A DNA stretch of 64,000 nucleotides, taken from positions 6,214,357 through 6,278,356 of the forward strand of contig NZ_CP036343.1 in the NCBI RefSeq assembly GCF_007746795.1, in the 5' to 3' direction. Below the pieces are notes generated by a model. The model saw only the letters and a program-made list of their open reading frames with translations. It did no database searches and was not told the DNA's origin. The DNA comes from Gimesia algae. Its GTDB lineage: Bacteria; Planctomycetota; Planctomycetia; Planctomycetales; Planctomycetaceae. Shown one piece after another: positions 39,881-47,868 of this stretch (position 1 is its first letter; every line of letters starts with the position of its first letter). The position numbers were made by a program, and so were the translations under genes.

Positions 39881-41170
39881 ATGAAACGTATCGCACTCAG
39901 CCTGATGATCATCACCATGGTCTTCAGCACCAGCCTGTTGGATGTCGAAGCCGGTAATCGCGGACGCTCAGGTGGCTCCAGTCGCTCAGGACATTCAGGC
40001 GGTTCCAGCTTTTCCCGCTCTTCACGATCCAGTAATTTTTCTCGCGGCAGGACGCAGAGCCGGGCTCCGAGAATGCAATCGTCGCAGCGATCAACCCGGA
40101 ACTTTTCCAACGTCCGCAAAACCCCGACCACAATGAACCGAACACCCTCCACTCGTACACTTCGCGATCATCGTACGCCGACAACGCGTAATACCCGTGA
40201 TCATCGGACTGGCAACACCACTTTCACTCGCGACCATCGCCAGATGAGCGTCAGACCCAAAACAGCGAGTTCGGCACCTCGACCACGCCAGACATTCAAA
40301 CCCATTGATACAGGCATTGGTAATGGCAAGCCTGCCAGCGGGATTCGGCCTCGACCGGGTAATGGTACTCCCAAGCCACGGCCCTCGATCAAACCCATCG
40401 ATCCGGGTATCGGAAACGGCAGACCAGGTAGTGGTGGGATTCGGCCTCGTCCCGGTAATGGCGCCCCCAAACCACGACCCTCAATTAAACCTGTTGATCC
40501 GGGTATTGGAAACGGCAAACCAGGTACAGGCGTAATTAAACCTCGTCCTAAACCAGGAGTCGGGACACCAAAACCACGACCTCGTCCACGACCTCCCGTT
40601 GGTAATGGACCTCCCAAACCACGTCCACCAAAACCAAATCCCGGACATGGTAACAACGGTGGAGGTCATCACGGCGGGAATAACGGCGGACACCACGCTG
40701 GTGGACACCACAACGGCGGCCATCACAATGGAAACCACGGTCATCACTGGCACAATCATCGTCCCCGGTTTTCCTGGTGGTGGTATAACTACTGCACGCC
40801 TCTGCAAAACTATGGTCCAGGCAACTACCAGTACTGCAACTACGTGTACCCCACCTGTGACTATGTCGCTCCCAACGGTCAGATCGTCGAAGACGTTCGC
40901 TGGTACCTGGGAATGAAAGGATTGATGTTACCCGGTAAAGGCATCGGTATCGAATCGGTCGCAGCAGATTCTCCCGCCGATCTGACCGGACTGAAACCTG
41001 GTATGGTCATCACCAAGTGTAACGGCGTAGTCATCACCGACGATACCACTTTCGGACAGGTCATCGCAGAATCCGGTGGCGTGCTGGAAATGGAACTGCT
41101 CGAATCAATTGATGGTCCCCAACTTGAAGCAACCGTGCAGATGACGCGTCTGCCAACTGCGAATTTCTAA
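39881..41170 (+). CDS. Secreted disordered repeat protein with C-terminal PDZ domain
   Basis: A 429-residue protein. Residues 1-24 are a signal peptide (LSLMIITMVFSTSLLDVEA). A Ser/Arg/Gly-rich part follows to about 130. Three tandem proline-rich units of about 32 residues (PKPRPSIKPIDPGIGNG, then a Gly linker and RPRPGNG) come next to about 235. A His/Gly/Asn-rich segment covers about 245-295. A small cysteine-containing aromatic region (FSWWWYNYCTPLQN) precedes a PDZ-like domain (about 345-420, SPADLTGLKPGMVITKCNGV). The basic, proline-rich and His-rich parts suggest binding to anionic surfaces or metals. It ends just before a terminator element. Confidence 0.7.
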   Translation: MKRIALSLMIITMVFSTSLLDVEAGNRGRSGGSSRSGHSGGSSFSRSSRSSNFSRGRTQSRAPRMQSSQRSTRNFSNVRKTPTTMNRTPSTRTLRDHRTPTTRNTRDHRTGNTTFTRDHRQMSVRPKTASSAPRPRQTFKPIDTGIGNGKPASGIRPRPGNGTPKPRPSIKPIDPGIGNGRPGSGGIRPRPGNGAPKPRPSIKPVDPGIGNGKPGTGVIKPRPKPGVGTPKPRPRPRPPVGNGPPKPRPPKPNPGHGNNGGGHHGGNNGGHHAGGHHNGGHHNGNHGHHWHNHRPRFSWWWYNYCTPLQNYGPGNYQYCNYVYPTCDYVAPNGQIVEDVRWYLGMKGLMLPGKGIGIESVAADSPADLTGLKPGMVITKCNGVVITDDTTFGQVIAESGGVLEMELLESIDGPQLEATVQMTRLPTANF

Positions 41171-41195
41171 GGAGCGGGCACCGCATGAGGCAAGC

Positions 41196-41249
41196 TGGCA
41201 ACCCCGAGAGAACGTCCGATGAGGTGCAAACCTTGTCGGGCGTTTTTTT
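41196..41249 (+). terminator. Terminator element copy 1 (conserved with 43846-43900)
   Basis: A GGCAACC-led segment (41197-41212) followed by a 12-base-pair stem, CGTCCGATGAGG (213-224) with CCTTGTCGGGCG (231-242), a TGCAAA loop and a T7 tract. It lies 26 bases after the PDZ gene. It is nearly identical to the element after the peroxidase gene. Confidence 0.8.
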
Positions 41250-41344
41250 GTTGGGGGAGAGAAAACTTACGATTCGTCCGCTCGATCATCAATCATTTTG
41301 AATTTTCTGAAGATATTTCTGTCGAATTCGGTGGATTGCTGCGA

Positions 41345-41475
41345 GTGGCTTCCGTTTTAGATCATTGAGACTCTCTAAGGACTACCCGCTGTCTTGGGTA
41401 GTCCGGTTGATCAACTCTTTTGTAGGGCGGGCCATCGTCATTACAAAAATCAACCACGCGTCTGGTGGCTTCCGT
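41345..41475 (+). promoter_or_regulatory. Structured leader of the peroxidase gene
   Basis: This leader contains a perfect nine-base-pair hairpin (GGACTACCC at 41379-41387 with GGGTAGTCC at 41396-41404). A GGTTGAT/ATCAACC pair lies at 41405-41411 and 41449-41455. An 11-base direct repeat, GTGGCTTCCGT, flanks them at 41345-41355 and 41465-41475. The peroxidase ATG follows at 41531. No T-run follows the hairpin, so it is not a simple terminator. Confidence 0.4.
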
Positions 41476-41530
41476 CGCTCAGTTCGAAAGGACTGCGCGC
41501 CAGCGACTGCACGCTTCAGGAGAACACATC

Positions 41531-43810
41531 ATGCTATTCCCAAAATCACATCGCCGTCAGGCATCCCATAAAGCATCTCCTTCTTCCGCCGTTGAACACC
41601 TGGAAGATCGACAACTGTTGTCGGCCATGAATTCCCTCCCCACAGACATGGCTGACGACACCGACCTGCAATCGAATACAACTCCCGAGTACGCGTCGAT
41701 CGACGGGACCGGCAACAACATCGACAACCCGGAATACGGCAGTACCAATACCGAACTGCTGCGGCTGGCTGACGCTGACTACAGCGATGGCCAGTACACA
41801 CCTGCCGGGGAAGATCGCCCGAGTTCCCGCGAAATCAGTAATGTCATCGCTGCCGCAGAAACTTCTCAGACCAATGACCGTTACCTGACGGACATCCTCT
41901 GGGTCTGGGGCCAGTTTATCGATCATGATATCACCCTGACCCAATCCGCGCTCGATGAAGACGGCAATCCGCTGGAATCATTTCCCATCGAAGTTCCGAC
42001 CGGCGATATTTACTTCGACCCCGACGGTTCCGGCGATGATCTGATCGGCTTGAATCGATCCACCTACGAGGTAGACGAAAACGGCATCCGTCAGCAGATC
42101 AATCAGATAACCGCCTTCATCGATGGGTCGGTGATCTACGGCTCGGATGCCGAGCGGGCCGCCAGTTTGAGAACATTTCAGGGAGGGCTACTGGCGACCA
42201 GCGATGGGGATCTGCTGCCCTATGGAGATGACGGTTTCTTTCTGGCAGGCGATATTCGCGCCAACGAAAACGCGGCATTGACGTCGATGCAGACCATCTG
42301 GATGCGGGAGCATAATCGAATTGCAACCGAACTGGCGCTGGAAGACCCAAGTCTGACCGACGAACAACTGTATCAACAGGCGCGGCAGATCGTGTCTGCT
42401 GAAATACAGGCAATCACCTTCAATGAATTCCTCCCGGCATTATTCGGTTCCGATGCCATCAGCAGATACCAGGGGTACGATTCCAGCGTCGACCCGAGTA
42501 TCGCCAATGAATTCTCAACCGCCGCCTATCGCTTTGGGCACACCATGCTGTCGTCAGAACTATTGCGGCTTGACGAAAACGGCAACACCGCCGACGAAGG
42601 TAATCTCGCGCTCTTGAACGCCTTCTTCAACCCGAGCGAAGTCGAAAACAATGGCGTCGATTCCCTGTTACGTGGTTTGACCGTGAACCTCGCCCAGGAA
42701 ATCGATAACCAGGTCGTCGACGATGTACGCAATTTCCTGTTTGGCCCTCCGGGGGCCGGAGGCTTTGATCTGGCGTCGCTGAATATTCAGCGTGGTCGTG
42801 ATCATGGACTCGCGGATTACAACTCAACACGGGTGGCGCTGGGACTGGACCCCGTGGAAAACTTCTCTGATATCACTTCCGATCCCGATGTCGCTGCCAG
42901 ACTCGAAACGCTGTACGGCACGGTCGACAACATCGATCTGTGGGTCGGCGGACTGGCCGAAGATCATCTGCCGGGATCGAGCATGGGTGAGACCTTCTCA
43001 TTCATCATCATCGATCAGTTCCAGCGACTTCGCGATGGAGATCGCTTCTGGTACGAAAATGTGTTTTCCGGTAAAGCACTTGACGAAATCAACGGCACAA
43101 CACTCGCTGACGTCATCGAACGCAACTCGGATGTCTCCGGGCTGCAGGAAAACGTCTTCTTTGCCCCGACTGTCATGCAAATCGATCTGGCTGAAACCCG
43201 TACCACTGATGTCTCCGTTCGCCTTAATAAGGGGATCCTCGAAGTCGTCGATAACCGAACGCGGCAGGTCATCGGCAGCCAGTCTTTGGACAGCGTGGAA
43301 CGTCTGATGCTGACGAGTACCGACCCCGGTTCACTGCGAATCCGCTACAGGGGCATCACTCCGACAGATCTACCCGGCGGCATGATTGTCGAAGCTGGCA
43401 AAGGACGCGATGACGCATTGATCATCAATGGCACAAAACAGAACGATACGATTGTCGTGAATGAGAATGTGGTTGAAGTCAATGGCATGGAACTGGAATT
43501 CACCGGCGTCGAACGGATTGTGATTCAGCATACCAACGTTGATGATTCTATTCAGGTGGCCGATGATGTCGACATTGATGTCAACGTGCTGGACATGGTA
43601 CGACGCGACTCCAGGCATGATGGACCTCCCGGCAGAGAGCAGCCACCACACCAGAACGATCATCGCCCGACACAAGGGCCAGACCGGCAGAGAGCGGACG
43701 AACGAAATGCCGGAAAAGACCGCGACGATTTCGGAATGCTGGACCAGGTCTTTGCCTCTTCTGACCTGGAAAAAGTGTTAGATATGTCACCCAAAAAACG
43801 CCGTCGGTAA
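41531..43810 (+). CDS. Animal-type haem peroxidase (peroxidasin-like) with LEPR-XLL-like N-terminus
   Basis: 759 residues from ATG 41531, which has AGGAG eight bases upstream. The N-terminus has a basic segment then VEHLEDRQLLSA (21-32), the LEPR-XLL type signal region found on planctomycete exported proteins. The peroxidase domain (about 70-560) has the distal His132 with its aspartates (GQFIDHDIT), the catalytic Arg259 (WMREHNRIA) and the proximal His337 (YRFGHTML), in the order of myeloperoxidase. The last 200 residues are beta-rich, ending in a charged, proline-rich tail (HDGPPGREQPPHQNDH) and KKRRR. It probably oxidises halides or phenols outside the cell. It is flanked by two nearly identical terminator elements. 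Confidence 0.87.
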   Translation: MLFPKSHRRQASHKASPSSAVEHLEDRQLLSAMNSLPTDMADDTDLQSNTTPEYASIDGTGNNIDNPEYGSTNTELLRLADADYSDGQYTPAGEDRPSSREISNVIAAAETSQTNDRYLTDILWVWGQFIDHDITLTQSALDEDGNPLESFPIEVPTGDIYFDPDGSGDDLIGLNRSTYEVDENGIRQQINQITAFIDGSVIYGSDAERAASLRTFQGGLLATSDGDLLPYGDDGFFLAGDIRANENAALTSMQTIWMREHNRIATELALEDPSLTDEQLYQQARQIVSAEIQAITFNEFLPALFGSDAISRYQGYDSSVDPSIANEFSTAAYRFGHTMLSSELLRLDENGNTADEGNLALLNAFFNPSEVENNGVDSLLRGLTVNLAQEIDNQVVDDVRNFLFGPPGAGGFDLASLNIQRGRDHGLADYNSTRVALGLDPVENFSDITSDPDVAARLETLYGTVDNIDLWVGGLAEDHLPGSSMGETFSFIIIDQFQRLRDGDRFWYENVFSGKALDEINGTTLADVIERNSDVSGLQENVFFAPTVMQIDLAETRTTDVSVRLNKGILEVVDNRTRQVIGSQSLDSVERLMLTSTDPGSLRIRYRGITPTDLPGGMIVEAGKGRDDALIINGTKQNDTIVVNENVVEVNGMELEFTGVERIVIQHTNVDDSIQVADDVDIDVNVLDMVRRDSRHDGPPGREQPPHQNDHRPTQGPDRQRADERNAGKDRDDFGMLDQVFASSDLEKVLDMSPKKRRR

Positions 43811-43845
43811 CAGTGGAACATTTAACTTAAAAAAACGACGCAGGC

Positions 43846-43900
43846 AGGCAACCTCGCGAGAGCGTCCGATAAGGTGCAAACCTTGTCGGACGTTTTTTTT
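43846..43900 (+). terminator. Terminator element copy 2 (peroxidase gene)
   Basis: GGCAACC-led segment (43847-43862), then a 12-base-pair stem CGTCCGATAAGG (863-874) with CCTTGTCGGACG (881-892), loop TGCAAA and T8. Relative to copy 1 the stem has two substitutions, one turning a G-T pair into A-T and the other a T-G pair into T-A. Confidence 0.85.
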
Positions 43901-43915
43901 GTTCGACTTCCAAAA

Positions 43916-45529
43916 TCATTTCGCTCGGACATACAGCGCACTGAAGCGGATCTCGGTTTTCTGTTCCCCTTCAAACGTCACCCGCAGCCGATACCGTTCC
44001 GGCAGCCCTGTGACATCCGTCTGACCATGCCACACCAGCGGCGTCTGAAACCCGCTCGTCGTCACGACTGCTGCCTGCGCTCCTGAATAGTCCGGCAGCG
44101 GGATCGCGTTCGCACTCAACAGTTCCACCTTCAGCCGTACCTCGGGTCCCAGCCCCTCTGCATTCATGAAAAACTGCTGCGGCCCGTCTCCTGTTCGGGA
44201 AATCGCCGCGGTCAGAAATTCGCTGTTCGTCACCGGCATCTGGTAGTCACCCTTACCGGTCGTCGTATCATCCACCCGCAGGTCCGCAAACCGGTCGCGG
44301 GGCAGCGTGACAATGCCCACTCCCCCGCGTGGCGGCGAACCCTGCCAATGACGCGGATCCCAGGCTCCGTAATACACAAAAGTCTGCGCGCCGATGTTTT
44401 CAAAGCCCTGTCCCTGCAATAAGCCCCCCTGGTCCCACTCGCCGTCGGCCCCCCGTTTCAGAAACGTCCACTCATGTGCGGGCTGACGAAACCGCACGCC
44501 GTCATTGCTGACCACAAAGCCCAGGTCGATCGTCACATCTTTCCATTCCTTCTCCCCATGCCAGATCCCGGAGATACCCAGCAGCACATTCCCCCGGTTC
44601 CACACGCTCACCCCTTCGTGATTCTGTTCTCCCTCGCGGCTGCGTCCCGGTCCCAGCAGGGTATGTTGTTGCGGGCGGACAAAGCCCACCGTGCTCGCCT
44701 GCGACCAGGTTTTGAAGTCGGGCGAAATAAACTGCCGCACCACGCGACCATGATAAGGTCGCGACGCGGCAATCGCGTTCTGCCCGTTCACATAATACAG
44801 GCCATCCCATTTATACAGCCCACCCACCGGCTCAAAATGTAACGGAGGCAGCAGCATCTGTTCCACCTGCAGCTCGGCCTGAACCGGTTTCGCAGCATGC
44901 AGCGTTTTCCAGCGCAGACCGTCGGCACTCGCGTAGGTCGCCAGCGTTCCCAACCGCACCTTGTTTTTGGGGAACCAGACATGCGCTCCCATTTTATACC
45001 GCTGCTCCGGATCGGGATCGTCCGGTTCGTAGAGCACCTTGACGTTCAGAATCCCCATGTGCGGCTCGATCTGCACGAGGTTGTTCTTTCGATTCCCCGC
45101 GTACTCTACCAGCCCCAGGTCCGGTTTGGTCCAGTGCACGCCATCGCGGCTCTCGGCATAAGCCACCCGCCACGGAGACGAGCGAGGCACGCTCCGATCC
45201 CGCCGATCCTCCCCCGCCGCCACATACCACATCCGGTACACGTCACCCACGCGAATGACCGAACCATAAAACTGCACCGCCCACGAATCCGGATCCCCGG
45301 CTCCCCCGCGTTTGACAACCGGATTCGCCGGATGCCGCTCGGGCGACCGCATCACCAGTTTCAGATTCTGCGAAAACGGCAGCGAAACCTCATCAAAGGC
45401 AAACAGCGTCGTCGCCCGCGTCTCATCGAAATACTTGCGATGTTCATCGCCGCCATCTTCTGCAGCAGCGATCCCACCAGCCGCCCCAGCCCAGAAAATC
45501 CCCGCCACCAGCAACAGACTTAAGCGCAT
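43916..45529 (-). CDS. Secreted glycosidase-like five-bladed propeller protein
   Basis: 537 residues from ATG 45529, with GGGAGG seven bases upstream; a GTG directly before is possible. A signal peptide covers about 1-24 (LLLVAGIFWAGAAGGIAAA). The mature protein has the repeated D-G-[VL]-x-W units of GH32/GH43/GH62-type propellers: AESRDGVHWTKPDLG, ASADGLRWKTLHAA, then VSNDGVRFRQPAHEW. A C-terminal beta-sandwich follows. It is probably an exported glycoside hydrolase or a non-catalytic relative. I cannot identify catalytic acids with certainty. Its stop lies close to the peroxidase terminator. Confidence 0.65.
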   Translation of the reverse strand: MRLSLLLVAGIFWAGAAGGIAAAEDGGDEHRKYFDETRATTLFAFDEVSLPFSQNLKLVMRSPERHPANPVVKRGGAGDPDSWAVQFYGSVIRVGDVYRMWYVAAGEDRRDRSVPRSSPWRVAYAESRDGVHWTKPDLGLVEYAGNRKNNLVQIEPHMGILNVKVLYEPDDPDPEQRYKMGAHVWFPKNKVRLGTLATYASADGLRWKTLHAAKPVQAELQVEQMLLPPLHFEPVGGLYKWDGLYYVNGQNAIAASRPYHGRVVRQFISPDFKTWSQASTVGFVRPQQHTLLGPGRSREGEQNHEGVSVWNRGNVLLGISGIWHGEKEWKDVTIDLGFVVSNDGVRFRQPAHEWTFLKRGADGEWDQGGLLQGQGFENIGAQTFVYYGAWDPRHWQGSPPRGGVGIVTLPRDRFADLRVDDTTTGKGDYQMPVTNSEFLTAAISRTGDGPQQFFMNAEGLGPEVRLKVELLSANAIPLPDYSGAQAAVVTTSGFQTPLVWHGQTDVTGLPERYRLRVTFEGEQKTEIRFSALYVRAK

Positions 45530-45715
45530 CACCCTGCCTCCCGGAAGAAAGAAAGATATAAGAGTTGCGTTTCAGTGTAGAGAATTAAACCGGGGAAGCA
45601 ATGAAATTCGTGGGAAACGAGCCCGTAATCTAATCAATACCTATCGAGGGTACTCACTCGTTGGCGAATACGTCCATGTGGAATATGACTGATGATTCTG
45701 GTGAAGTGTATTTCA

Positions 45716-46360
45716 TTAACTGTCAGGGAACTCGTCTGTTTTCAGCATGCGCAAATGATAACAGGCTTCGTTAAACTGCGCCCCTTCCAGACGCGCGTCC
45801 TGAAAAGAAGTGAAACCCAATACACTGCCGTGAAACTGGGCTCCCCGCAAATCTGCGTTTGAAAAATCAGATTCCTTCAACTCGGCATCCCAGAAATCAG
45901 CGCCTCGTAGTGACGCTCCCTGAAACGAAAGTTTCACATAAGCATTACGGAGTACAAGGCCATCCAGCATGCATCCTGACAAAATCTTTCGATCGTCTGT
46001 CTCAATTCGACTCCCGTTGAAAACGCGTTCTCCCTTCTGGTAACGTTGCAGCAACTCTTCCGCCGAGCGGGCCGGTCGAATCCCCCTCTGGACAATCTTA
46101 TATGCAGCAAGCAGTCGCACGGCGATCATCCGATCCCGTTCTGGATCTGGCGGGCTGATCCCCATCGCAGTCTCCTGCAGTTGAATCAGATGCAATAACA
46201 GCTTCCGTTCATCCGCTCCCCGCTTTAGTAATCCGAGAATGCCGACGATGTAGCTGGAATACTCTCTGGCTGCTGCTTCATCGGCATTGACGCCTAAAGG
46301 ATCCCACTCGCGAAACAGAATGTGATGCACCAGACGTAACAGATGAGAGTCAACGTTCAT
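45716..46360 (-). CDS. Pentapeptide-repeat protein
   Basis: A 214-residue protein. Residues 1-115 are helical (LVHHILFREWDPLGVNADE, then RMIAVRLLAAYKIVQ). Residues about 125-200 are a run of pentapeptide repeats of the A(D/N)LxX type (LRGADFWDAELKESDFSNAD, then LRGAQFHGSV and DARLEGAQFNEA), giving a right-handed quadrilateral beta-helix. No signal peptide. Some pentapeptide proteins bind DNA topoisomerases; nothing here shows that. It is a single gene with a 183-base gap to the propeller gene. Confidence 0.75.
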   Translation of the reverse strand: MNVDSHLLRLVHHILFREWDPLGVNADEAAAREYSSYIVGILGLLKRGADERKLLLHLIQLQETAMGISPPDPERDRMIAVRLLAAYKIVQRGIRPARSAEELLQRYQKGERVFNGSRIETDDRKILSGCMLDGLVLRNAYVKLSFQGASLRGADFWDAELKESDFSNADLRGAQFHGSVLGFTSFQDARLEGAQFNEACYHLRMLKTDEFPDS

Positions 46361-46435
46361 AATTCTTCTCGCAGAAATGACTGGTTTCGACTGTCTTCAA
46401 CTAATCAAGAGAATTCTTCCATGGAGAAGCAACCC

Positions 46436-47146
46436 TTATTCAGAAAATGAATACTTCAAAATCCCACGATGGATGAGTTGATCAATACTTTTCACAAGTC
46501 TTTCATCAGACAGTTGTATAAGTTCCTCATTGTCATTGATTATCAAACAGGCTCTTTTCAAATACATAATTTTCTGGTAGTGAAGTTGCGTCAGTTCCTC
46601 AAAATTGACTGTCGGATAGTATGCAATATCATCGCCGGGATCTGAATAACACATAAATCGACCATTACTGGATGTGACATCGCCGGGCAGGTCGTCATAA
46701 AATGTAAAAATAAAATAAGGCCGCCGAGTTACCTGACCTTCATGAAAATCAATGATCACTGATACTGCTGAATCTCCCTTCTGATGTCGCGAAAGCAGTC
46801 CAATCCCCATTAGTGTCAGACCATTTATACAGGAACCTGAAATAACCCCCGTAAGAATTGGATGTACAAAACCATAACTGGATAACAGGTTGAGTTCTGC
46901 CTGAATTTCAGACTGATAAATCTCTGGCACCTGATCCAGGTCCATGAGATTATCCTGAATAGAGCGAAACACCGGAAATGGTTTTCTATTCAGTCGCTTT
47001 AAATTAAGCTTGATCAAAAACCAATCAATAACAGCTCCTGGAATATTCGGATACCACATTCCAATATATTCTCGCAAACAATATCGCTCGTAATGCTGTT
47101 CATAAAATTGCATTCGACTTGTTTTCCACGAAGAATATCCTGGCAT
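46436..47146 (-). CDS. Protein of unknown function
   Basis: A 236-residue protein without signal peptide, rich in Tyr and Ile (QHYERYCLREYIGMWYPN, then PYFIFTFYDDLPGDVTSS). The base composition is more AT-rich than that of its neighbours, which may point to later arrival. The start at 47146 lacks a good ribosome-binding site, and ATG 47113 is an alternative. I do not recognise the family. Confidence 0.5.
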   Translation of the reverse strand: MPGYSSWKTSRMQFYEQHYERYCLREYIGMWYPNIPGAVIDWFLIKLNLKRLNRKPFPVFRSIQDNLMDLDQVPEIYQSEIQAELNLLSSYGFVHPILTGVISGSCINGLTLMGIGLLSRHQKGDSAVSVIIDFHEGQVTRRPYFIFTFYDDLPGDVTSSNGRFMCYSDPGDDIAYYPTVNFEELTQLHYQKIMYLKRACLIINDNEELIQLSDERLVKSIDQLIHRGILKYSFSE

Positions 47147-47287
47147 CCTATGCTTGAAGTTTTTTGAATCAGGATCGTTAGAGTATCATAAACCGAAAAA
47201 TAACAAACTCCAGTCGAATATCATAACTCAAACGACTCGGCTAGATCTTTTCAACCATTTCTAATAAAGCATTTTCTTTGAATAAAT

Positions 47288-47833
47288 ATGCAATATCTCA
47301 CCATCGACACCCCGCTGGGTGAAATCAATTTTTTCGTGTTCGGCGTCACGAAAGCCGTTTCGATTCATCTTGATTCGATACCGCTGTCTCCCGCGCTACC
47401 GCCTGGGATGTCAGTGGCAGGTTGCATTGGCATTTTGTTAAGGGTTCACTGCCATGAGCCGATTGACAATCTGATATTCGAATGCCGTCTGCTCGAACAT
47501 AAATTTACCGATCATGCAATTGACTGCGGAGAGCATCTCTATGCCCACTCCTGGGAAAACGATCGATCTATTCTGATGATTGGCACTGAAGATGAAGAAT
47601 GCCTCAATGCACGATTGCCCGAAAATCAGCAGATGTATCCCGAATCAGTCGGAATCAGTGAAAAAGGCGTGTCGATCGAGCTGCCCGAATTAGCGAAAGG
47701 CAGCGAAAACACATTCCAGATGATCGTCGCCTGGAATGATCTCCCCGAACCCATTGAGAGTTCCTGCTGGTACGCAGTTGATTTCAAGCATTCAGAACTG
47801 TTGAAAAAGTTCAATAAAAAAAGCAGCCCGTGA
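47288..47833 (+). CDS. Protein of unknown function
   Basis: A 181-residue soluble protein that begins MQYLTIDTPLGEINFFVFG and contains several Cys and Glu residues (ECRLLEHKFTDHAIDCGEHL). No signal peptide, membrane span or known motif. Divergent from the AT-rich unknown gene upstream. It ends in a bidirectional terminator with the convergent PDZ gene. Confidence 0.5.
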   Translation: MQYLTIDTPLGEINFFVFGVTKAVSIHLDSIPLSPALPPGMSVAGCIGILLRVHCHEPIDNLIFECRLLEHKFTDHAIDCGEHLYAHSWENDRSILMIGTEDEECLNARLPENQQMYPESVGISEKGVSIELPELAKGSENTFQMIVAWNDLPEPIESSCWYAVDFKHSELLKKFNKKSSP

Positions 47834-47850
47834 AGGCTTCTCATTTTTTT
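47819..47850. terminator. Bidirectional terminator between convergent genes
   Basis: A stem AGCAGCC (47822-47828) with GGCTTCT (47835-47841), one mismatch, loop CGTGAA. It is flanked by an A-run on the left and a T7 tract on the right, so it can end transcription in both directions. It overlaps the stop codon of the plus-strand gene. Confidence 0.6.
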
Positions 47851-47868
47851 ATTGAAAAGGAATATCCC

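Noticed and set aside
41171-41250. Resemblance of GGCAACC and GGTGCAAACC in the terminator elements to the SAM-I riboswitch core
   Set aside because: The elements lie after genes, lack the riboswitch P1 helix and the GGTGC part forms the loop of a simple terminator; copy 2 lacks the GATGA-like upstream part altogether.
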